Shown here one piece after another: positions 8,442 to 16,149 of a stretch of 16,149 bases of DNA. The DNA comes from Isohypsibius dastychi (lineage: Eukaryota > Tardigrada > Eutardigrada > Parachela > Isohypsibiidae). How positions within the stretch are numbered: the first letter of the stretch is position 1; each line of letters opens with the position of its first letter. A program made the position numbers and the translations under genes. Under the pieces are notes generated by a model that was not told the origin of the DNA, searched no databases, and was given only the letters and a program-made list of their open reading frames with translations. The stretch is from NCBI GenBank assembly GCA_034696485.1, contig JAQIWT010000702.1, positions 1 to 16,149 of the forward strand, written 5' to 3'.

Positions 8442-11400
8442 ATGACATTGCATGGAGACAAGTATATTCCCAATGGAAAAGTACACAATAGCAAGGAGGA
8501 AGATGAGGATGAAAGGACCTTAACTGGAGAACAAACGTTGTTGGCCCATGAGGTGGCCTCATCGGAAACTGGCATTGATACTTCGCGTAAACGTCTCTCT
8601 CGAAAGTCAACTTTCACGTTACCCCGGTCCTGGAGCTTCTGGAGATTGCGCTCTACGGAATATGCCATCAGCAAAAGCGAGGATCTTACCCAGGCACGTT
8701 CAACTCCTGATGACGATTCCAGAATATCGGAGCGCCCTTTGCGAAGATCCAACTCGTTCAAAGCACTTATGAAGAGATTCAGGAAGTACAAATCAACGGA
8801 AAGTCTTCATGGATCGAGGCGAAGACCAAAGACACCCGGAGAGGTCCATTACATCGAGGAGGTGAGTGAAATCGAAGGTTCCGGTTTCTTGCGACGTATC
8901 TGTGTTTTTGTTGAGAGTAGACCATGGGGATTATTTTGAAGTGTGATCAATTTATACAGCTGATTTTTTATCATCGAATTCGCGTTTTCACCAGATTTGT
9001 CGTTTTGAGTTTTTTGCGATACGTTAGCGTATTTCCGTATGTCTACTTTTTTGCTTTAATTCCGAAATTTTGGAAATTCAATTTGCAATTTTTGGATATT
9101 TGTGCATTTTTCCTTGTTCATGACGTCTATTTTCCCAGGTACCGGGCCGACTCACCGTTCCAGTGTTGGGCCTTCAGAACCACGGAAATTCATGTTATAT
9201 CAATGCAGTCATGCAGTGTTTGAACAACACAGCTCAAATTTATCAGTTCTTCATATCTGGCGCCTACAAAAGAGATCTGGGGAATCGCAATCGCGAGAAT
9301 TCGAAAAAGTTTGGCACAAATGGACATTTAACCGAAGCTTGTGGCGCTCTGATTAGAAGTTTGGGAAGAGCAACCTATGAGCCCAGCGTTAGCGAAGGAC
9401 TCATGCAAACTGTGGCCAGATATTGGAATCAATATCATGACGGAGTTGAACAGGATGCTCAGGAGTTTTTACTGTGGCTGCTGGACAAAATGCACGAGGA
9501 TCTGAATAAAAGCAGGAAAAAACGACTGAAAGTGAAGAAAGTAAGGCGTCAAAATCTTCTAAAATTCAGTTTAAAATTTTGCGATATCGGATTTCAAATG
9601 CCATGGATTGTAAATTGTTTTTGTTTTTAGTCAAATATTCCGGACGACTTTCTGGCAGCTAATACAGAGAAAGCATCTGGAAACAGTTATATTTCCCGTC
9701 TTTATCATGCCCTCTTCCGCTCATCTATTACGTGCCAACACTGTGGACAACATAGCAATACTTTCGATCCCTTTTCTTGCCTTTCCCTTCCTCTTCCCCA
9801 AATCGACATGAGATCCGTCTTCATTAATTTTATCTCGATGGACCACCAGTCCGACATCGTTCGTTTTGGATTCTCAACCAGTGTTGACTGCTCTGTTAAA
9901 GACGTCAAACAGCTTGTTGCTCACAAGACTTCCACGCGGGCAGATGAGGTATTTACCCAAAGCCGGCGTTGATTTGTTTTAAAAGTGAATTAGAAATCAC
10001 TGAGGATGTTTTTCTTTTCCGTTGCAGTTGTTGGTGTTGGAGCTGAGCGACGAGGGATTTCAGAAAACATTGTTCAATGACGATTGCGGCGACGTGATGC
10101 ACGATTGCTCCAATGATCTGTTCGCTATTGAATTGAGCAAGATTAGTTCGGCCACTCAAGAACGAGAGCAAATATTCCTGGTCCTTTTGCACGTCACCTT
10201 TGATGAGAAGAACCGCATGAAACGTCTGAGTGCCCCAAGGACTGTGTGCGTTTTACGGGAAATAACATATGAAGGTACGTTGGGCAAAAATGAGCCGTGC
10301 TGTCAGTTGAACACTCTATAAATTAGGATTTAGATCGAAATGAATGTAAACGGAACTTGGTTATGATCAGATTCATGTTTCCTGGGATAATAAGTTATTT
10401 CTAAGTTATATCATTATTTTATGTGTTATTTCTACTCAGTTATCTTAATAATTAATACTTTGCAGGGAGTCCTAAACGGCGGTGAATTGTTTGGTATAGT
10501 AGCTGAGTGAATGTTTCTGATTTATTTTGAAATGTGCATTACTAACTTCTTTTGGTAGTGGTGATTGATTTCGCTTCATTACAAAACACTGAATTATTGT
10601 TTTACACTTGAAAGCTGCCGGCTCAATTTACATATTCTCTAGAGAACATGATTGCGTGATTCGAAATTCAGTAGGCCGGTTAGTCGTGTAAGCATAGTTA
10701 GTTCGCAGAACAATAGTTTGTGACATTTTGATGCAGTCTGGTGAACGAGAAGCCTCTACAGAGTAGAACAGGAGCAGTCCTGTTATGTTACTTTGTATGG
10801 ATATCTGCAAAAGGTCACCTACCCCACCTATCTTTCACCCCGTAACCTAGTGGTTACCATCCGTATTTCTTGGCTTACTGTTGGTTTTAGCTACTGCTGC
10901 TGTGTATTGGTGATCTTTCTCATTGTTCAAAATTCGATGTTCTCAAATATGTGTATTTTACCGAACGTACATGCGTGAAAACTCATAACTTACATATTTT
11001 ATCCGGGTTGTAATTCAGTATTTGCTGCAGAACTGGAGAACGAAATCCTGCACAACCTGGCGACCAGGCATTCAAGAGATGTCAACGACACAACGTTAAG
11101 AAACGGTCAAGATGTTCCACCTAACATCTTTCGACTTCATCTAGCTGAAAGAGACGAATATTTGAGCTCGACAGTTGATCATCCATTTTACATGGATTCT
11201 GTGGATGAATGTCTGGCGATTGCAGGATCACAGAATGTTTCCGGTAAGAGAGTGTTGTCAGCGAACCTGCTCTATCGGTAGTTGGTCCGTTTCAGTAGAT
11301 TAACGAATATTTTTGCTGCAGCGTATCCACATTTGAAGATTTACGTGGAATGGGAGAGGGACAAAGTCAGCTTCCTGTCCAAGCATCTTCTTCGGGAATA

Positions 11401-12785
11401 TTACCAGGATGACGTCAGTGTCCAGGCTACGCGGAAATTGCCAGAATCCGCAAAGATGACGACCATATCTGATTGTTTGGAGCTGTATATGCAGAATGAG
11501 CAGATTGGATTGGACGGCCCGTGGGAATGTCCGAATCCGAAATGTGGAATTCTGCAGAGTGGCATCACCAAAAAGCAAACTTTATGGACACTGCCGGAAA
11601 TCATGGTCCTCCATCTCAAGAGATTCCGACAGGTGGATTCCAGTTTTAATTTTACCTGATCGCTTTTTTCACCATAACTTTGCAGTCAGCCACGACTCGG
11701 TTCAAGTTGACAAGCATGGTTGATTTCCCTCTGGAACACTTGGACATGAGTCGTTTTATGACCAAAACTGATGATCTCGATTCGGATGTCCGGAACCGAA
11801 ATGGTTACATTAAGAAGCAGTCTTGGTTTAGCATTCCAAAGCCTCGAAAGCCTCCTGGTTCTCAGTTGGATCAAGCGAATACTTATAGTCTGTTCGGCGT
11901 GGTCAATCACCACGGCAAGCTGAACTCAGGACATTACACCGGTAAGTCAGTTTTGCGTGTTGAACTACGTATTACATCAAGGTTTCAAATATTATCCGTT
12001 CGAAATTGCTTATCGCTAACGAATTTTTAACGACTGTGATCTGAAATTTGGAAATAAAATGGATTTGCAAATCTGTGATGATTTTCCCCCGTTGTTTTGG
12101 GATTTTCAAGATCCATGGAAGATTTTTCTTGCTTCATATTGTTAGACGGTCCGCAGATTGATAGTTGTGGTGTTTTAGCTTATTGCCGGCATCCATCTGA
12201 TGGAAGATGGTATTTATATGACGATCTGAAAGTCAAGACAGTGGAAGACCCATCCGAAGTGGTGACCAAGGATGCATATCTGCTGTTCTACCAGCGGGAT
12301 CCCTTGGAGACATTCCCCGCACTTTACTACGAAGATTATGCCCAAACGCAACAATTCGGTTCTTATCGAAGTAGTCCGGCTCTTCGATCTCGCTCGAACG
12401 AAAATATCCCACAATCGGTCCAAAGTAAGTTTGGCACCTCAATCCAATGGGTGTTTTTAGTTCATTCCTTGTTTTCGTAGATGAAAAGGATGAGAATGCG
12501 CGTGAAATGTCCCGAAATGACAGCTTCACTCGAACCGCTCAGATATATGCTTCCTTACCACGTCAACCCCGTCGAATTCCAGTTGTTCACGCGGTCAGCC
12601 CTTCTAAAACGCAGCTTCCTGCTCTTCCGGTGCCATTGACTAATGGTCATTCAAATGGTGAACATTATTATGAACGCCAGCGGGCTATGCCTCAAGAAGC
12701 TCCGGTTATGGCGGAAGAAAGGACTGCGCGTACACCTGTTCCTGTCCCCCGGTTTCATCGCCCTGTTCAAGAATCCTGTGTTTAA
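8442..12785 (+). CDS. Ubiquitin-specific protease, USP31/USP43 type
   Basis: Cysteine deubiquitinase (family C19) that cleaves ubiquitin from substrates. Exons 8442-8861, 9139-9540, 9631-9948, 10028-10274, 11031-11243, 11322-11632, 11686-11941, 12179-12424 and 12481-12785 join in phase to 905 residues. ATG 8442 lies one nucleotide after a TTTCAG; ATG 8424 is in the same frame if that site is not spliced. Residues 1-140 are basic and Ser/Arg-rich (RPLRRSNSFKALMKRFRKYK). The USP domain covers about 150-762: Cys box NHGNSCYINAVMQCL with nucleophile C159, EQDAQEF at 244-250, zinc-ribbon halves C309/C312 and C603/C608, His box SGHYT with H720, then AYCRHPSDGRWYLYDD with catalytic Asp probably D737. 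The 290-residue insert between ribbon halves, and FLLWLLDKMHEDL plus SNTFDPFSCLSLPLP, point to USP31/USP43 rather than other USPs. The tail from about 765 is Pro/Arg-rich and probably disordered. All catalytic residues are present, so the enzyme should be active. Confidence 0.95.
10275..11030 (+). other. Intron 4 of the USP gene, with a possible alternative terminal exon
   Basis: The longest intron of the gene (756 nt), phase 1, donor GTACGT and acceptor TATTTGCTGCAG. A second acceptor, TTAATACTTTGCAG, ends at 10465; splicing there would add GSPKRR and stop at TGA, truncating the enzyme inside its catalytic-domain insert. Otherwise I see no coding or repeat structure in it. Confidence 0.45.
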
Positions 12786-13011
12786 GAGATGAATTTTCCT
12801 TTCCTTTTTGAGAGTTTGAAAATGAGTTATGTGAGAATTTTAGGCTAGGGGCTTCTTTTCTGACCTGTGTTAGAAATCGCGGATCATTTATATATGTTTG
12901 TTTGAACAAATTAATTTTTTTAGTTAGTGTATGGCAGCTGCAAGTATCCGCTCTATATATTTTTCTTTTTCGGACATCTTGTCTTTCTTTTGAGTAACGG
13001 TATCTGAAACG

Positions 13012-13017
13012 ATTAAA
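13012..13017 (+). terminator. Candidate polyadenylation signal ATTAAA for the USP gene
   Basis: A common AATAAA variant 227 nt past the USP stop codon. No canonical AATAAA was seen on this strand between the two genes, so this is the best candidate rather than a proven site. Confidence 0.3.
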
Positions 13018-13104
13018 ACTGATCGGTAACTCTGAGAAATATCAAGCTTGCCGAACTTTTTCATTTGAACCAAAAACCCGGTAATAAGAAACCATATGTT
13101 GCAT

Positions 13105-13110
13105 TTTATT
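13105..13110 (-). terminator. Candidate polyadenylation signal AATAAA for the plexin gene
   Basis: Canonical hexamer on the minus strand about 100 nt past the plexin stop codon, giving a short 3' UTR. The two genes' predicted 3' ends would then lie within about 100 bp of each other. Confidence 0.5.
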
Positions 13111-13207
13111 TGACTGCACAGTTTATAGAAAAAGATGGTCACTCAATATATCACGACTGCGAAAAAGAAAGGTATCACAGACAGATTCAGGCGCGTTCAG
13201 AAGATTT

Positions 13208-16149
13208 CTACAAGCAGTTGTTCATCGGAAGAGTGAAGTAGTTGCCGGCACGACATAACAACTCAAACTGGTCACTCAAGCCAAACTGTTGACATATCGA
13301 ATCTTCCTCCAGTTTTTCCGTGATCTGAAAAAGTCAACAGTCAAATTTCCGTAGAAATGCAATCAAGTATTCTTCAGAACTCACTTCGACACTGTACTTG
13401 ACGGCATATGAGAAGAGTTCCTTCAAGCCGTTCACCGAATTCAACTGAAATCCGTAATTCTGCAACAAGAACTGTTATTTCACTTATCGCAAATCCCAGA
13501 GCTCCTGAACTGACCTTGGAAAGAGTGGCCATACTGCTGAGCAGCTGATGGTTATCGACCGGTGGCATCTCCTGAATCGTTTCATAATAATTCAGCACCA
13601 GCTCTCTGATCTGGGGTATATCTTTTGCAAACAGCAGTTTGTTGGATGGCGAGTCTTTATTCAGCCTCAAATGCTCCTTCACCGTACAACTATCCATGAA
13701 ACTCTGTGCCACCACCGAGAGGCAAGCATCCACCGTCGGAGTCTTCTGAATATCAAACAGGAACTCAGGGTTCTTAATGAGGTTGACCCAGAATCTCAAC
13801 GGAAGACTGTTGCTCTTCCATGCATGGATAACTTCCGGGTCTGTTACTCCCATTTCACGTCCGCAGTCATCATAAAGGTCAAATAACCACTTAATCGGCA
13901 GCGGGAGATCATCAGTTGCTGTGAGTATCGTTCGGAAAAGGTCATCAATATATTTCTGAAGAGTGCCTTTAGTGGACAGCAGTCGAGTGAGAAAGATTTC
14001 TGGAACCGAGTTACAGGAGCTGGTTCGATTCCGAGATGAGGTGATATGACCCTCATTTCCTTTCGTTAAATGCCAAACTTTCCCTGTATAATCTCGAGCT
14101 ACAATTCCAGGAGTTGTCATCGAGTACGGCGAGATTTCACATCCGCCTTGATAGAAGCCATCTTGGCAGCTCTTCAGAACAAGAGTCATGACGGCAGATT
14201 CCATGATTCCATAATGACGGAGTGTGTTTATCCTACGCCAGCCATCACCGAACTCCGACGTTGCATCCTCGTCCTGGAGGATGATCCTTCCATGTTGGCT
14301 GTTATGCCATTCAAGATCGATTTCATACAGTGATGGTCTTGTTGAACTCGGAGTGGTTTTGTAAAGCGCATCCAACAGTTTGCTTTTGACTTGCGAAATG
14401 GAATCACAGTCTAGAACCCGGCATTGGATTTTTTCGTCGAGGTCGTCTTGATGTAGATGGATGATGATAGGCTGGTAATGAATCTGCTCACGTAGTAGTC
14501 GGTCTTCGGAGAGTGAGTACCGTGCATCATGGGTCAAGCAGTCGACGGGGCCTTTCTCTACTTGACATTTAATGGCTTGGAAAAGAACGAACATTGAAGT
14601 GCCGACGTGATCGCGGACGTGTTCCAACATTGTCAATGCTATCCAATTGGACATCATCTTCTCCACCACCGACTCGGCACGACGAAGCATTAGCTGCGGA
14701 TGCTTGGATGCGACTGAGCGCTCCATGAGATCCATTATCAACGCACGGAAAATCCTGCACAAAAAACAGGGTTAGCAAAAAGCATATTATTTCGAAACTA
14801 GCTTTCGTTAGTAGTTGATCCTCACTCTGTGACGTAATCGAGTTTGTCCAAAAAGACGATCATCAGCAAAGAGGCGACATTCGCGCGGTCCCGAATCCCA
14901 AAAGTTTTCTGTCCCTCCAAAGTGGCAATGAAGGCCAGCAAGAACTGCTTATTGCTCAGAAGCTGTTCGAATTGCATCATCGTTGACTCGAAGCCGGTAC
15001 AGCGGTTATTCCGGCATGATCTAACATCGTGTAGAACTGGATGATTGTGAGATAAAGGGAAGAATATCTTCATGATGTACATTCGATGATCCCAGTAAGG
15101 GATCCCGGAAACTTGCAAATCAAGAGCGATGTCCGAGATGTCAGTTTGGAGCTCTGTGAACGCTTGTTTGCACTCCATTCTAACATGGTTCTCCAAAGTG
15201 TCCATCTGCAGTTGGATGCGTTTGTATTCTCGTTCAGCTTGGGATGTTTTGCGGCGGTACAGAATCAGGACGAGCAAAGCGATGACGAGGAGAACTCCGG
15301 CTCCAACTGCGATACCGGTGACTGAGTCAGAGGATTGAGATGTTTTGGCCTCGGTTGGAGCGGAGTAGATTAGGTGTCCCGGGTGGAAGACGAGGTTTCC
15401 GACTTTCACAGTGACAAGTAGCTTGGGAGTTTTGGAAAGGGGAATCTGATCGAGGATACAGGTCAGCTTCGTGGCTGAGATGAAAGTGATGTTGCAGATT
15501 TCATTTTGTATGGTAATCATGTAATCTTTGTCTGAAGCCGATTCATTCAACCGTTCGCCCTGAAAATACAAAACTGTTACTCTTCCGTTTCTAGCAAAAA
15601 TTGCCGAACAACTTCGGTTAACATAAGAAAATCGTTTTTCGATTTCTACCAGTTCTACTCATGATAACCAGTCGATTTCTTGTTTGGATTTGGTATACGT
15701 TAAACGGTATAGCAGTGCATTCTCAAACTCACTTCGACTGCCACCTCCTCAGAATTCTGGTCCATTCTCATCCCTTTACTTTCCACAAATGCATATACGA
15801 TCGGATCAGGAACAAAGGTCACCGGTAATGTCTGGCTCTTCCAGCCATCCATTAGCAAGCTCGCATCAAATTTCCAGTTTTCACTCCGGTCTACGACATC
15901 TCTCTTGTTGACCATCTCCAAATCTTTTTCCAAGTACTCTCGGACTGCAGGGGCTGGACAGATGATTGCTCTTGCAGACTGGACTTCGCATGTAGTCTGG
16001 TTCACTATCTGTTCTTGACCTTTCACTTTGATTACCAGCTTGACCTCCTGGACAACGTTAAAGTAGTCTCCGTAGAAAACTAGCTGAGCGCCACCGCTGA
16101 TAAAGGTCACCAACGGATCAACATCATCCAAGATTGGGTTGTTCATGTA
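13208..16149 (-). CDS. Plexin, C-terminal 860 residues (5' end outside window)
   Basis: Semaphorin receptor of the plexin family, closest by eye to plexin A; a single-pass membrane protein whose cytoplasmic part is a GTPase-activating domain for Rap/R-Ras-type GTPases. Exons in coding order: >16149-15733, 15559-14826, 14754-13515, 13459-13385 and 13324-13208, all in phase, ending at TAG. Fragment residues 1-139 hold an IPT repeat (DPLVTFISGGAQLVFYGDYF), 140-207 the end of the next, and about 219-240 the transmembrane helix (GIAVGAGVLLVIALLVLIL). A coiled juxtamembrane segment follows (YKRIQLQMDTLENHVRMECK). The split GAP domain has its first arginine pair at R408/R409 (LMLRRAESVVEKM) and the later one at R704 (SLPLRFWVNLI). 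The Rho-GTPase-binding domain lies between, about 478-578, with DLEW and RIILQDED. Catalytic arginines are intact. The 1240-bp exon is large for this gene set. The missing 5' part should encode the sema and PSI domains. Confidence 0.96.

Larger units (their letters stand above)
12786..13207. other. Convergent 3' intergenic region, USP and plexin
   Basis: 422 bp between the USP stop (12783-12785) and the plexin stop (13208-13210 on the minus strand). It must hold both 3' UTRs and polyadenylation signals. The sequence is AT-rich with T runs near 12950-12970 and contains no coding frame I can support. Confidence 0.7.

Noticed and set aside
8417-8791. 124-codon open frame antisense to USP exon 1
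   Set aside because: It is a mirror of the real coding exon; the plus-strand frame joins in phase to a complete USP domain.
13548-13886. 112-codon plus-strand frame inside the plexin gene
   Set aside because: Shadow of the plexin GAP-domain exon, whose minus-strand frame matches the family throughout.
1-16149. CRISPR arrays, bacterial operons, phage or retroviral genes
   Set aside because: Spliced animal-type genes dominate the window, no regularly spaced direct repeats were seen, and no reverse transcriptase, integrase or transposase motifs were found.

Overview
The window looks like animal nuclear DNA with spliced genes. There are GT-AG introns (most 37 to 180 nt, a few of 0.7 to 1.8 kb), T-rich acceptors ending TTTCAG/TTGCAG, and no operon signals or prokaryotic ribosome sites. 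The short introns, the acceptor style and a divergent nuclear receptor with a nematode-like zinc-finger layout suggest a compact invertebrate genome, most likely a nematode. The species cannot be fixed from the sequence alone, and another small-intron invertebrate such as a tardigrade is not excluded.

Layout, left to right. (1) 16-1840, minus strand: a nuclear hormone receptor with a complete two-finger DNA-binding domain and a ligand-binding domain, 7 or 8 exons. (2) 2109-2625, minus: a weakly supported short gene of unknown family. It is followed by a 23-bp-arm inverted repeat and a CRE-like octamer, and preceded by about 740 bp without a supported gene that holds a cluster of GGACCA/TGGTCC words. 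(3) 3368-6191, minus: a small single-pass membrane protein of the Shisa/STMC6 type. It has seven coding exons including a 15-nt microexon and a 1.8-kb first intron, and can also use an alternative signal-peptide start inside that intron. (4) 6192-8441: the divergent gap between the Shisa-like gene and the next gene. It contains a diverged inverted-repeat pair about 0.8 kb across, probably a decayed transposable element or MITE. (5) 8442-12785, plus: a complete ubiquitin-specific protease of the USP31/USP43 type, nine exons and 905 residues, with all catalytic residues visible. (6) 13208-16149, minus: the 3' part of a plexin gene (last IPT repeats, transmembrane helix, split RasGAP-like domain with embedded Rho-binding domain, stop codon). 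Its 5' part lies beyond the right edge. The protease and plexin genes converge tail to tail across 422 bp.

The genes are not an obvious functional unit. Plexin is a semaphorin receptor, the USP removes ubiquitin, the Shisa-like protein is probably a secretory-pathway or plasma-membrane adaptor, and the receptor is a transcription factor. I found no CRISPR array, RNA gene, intact transposase or dedicated novel system. The points most worth a second look are the odd receptor DNA-binding domain, the alternative Shisa first exons, the inverted repeats, and several exon-like open frames outside the gene models.
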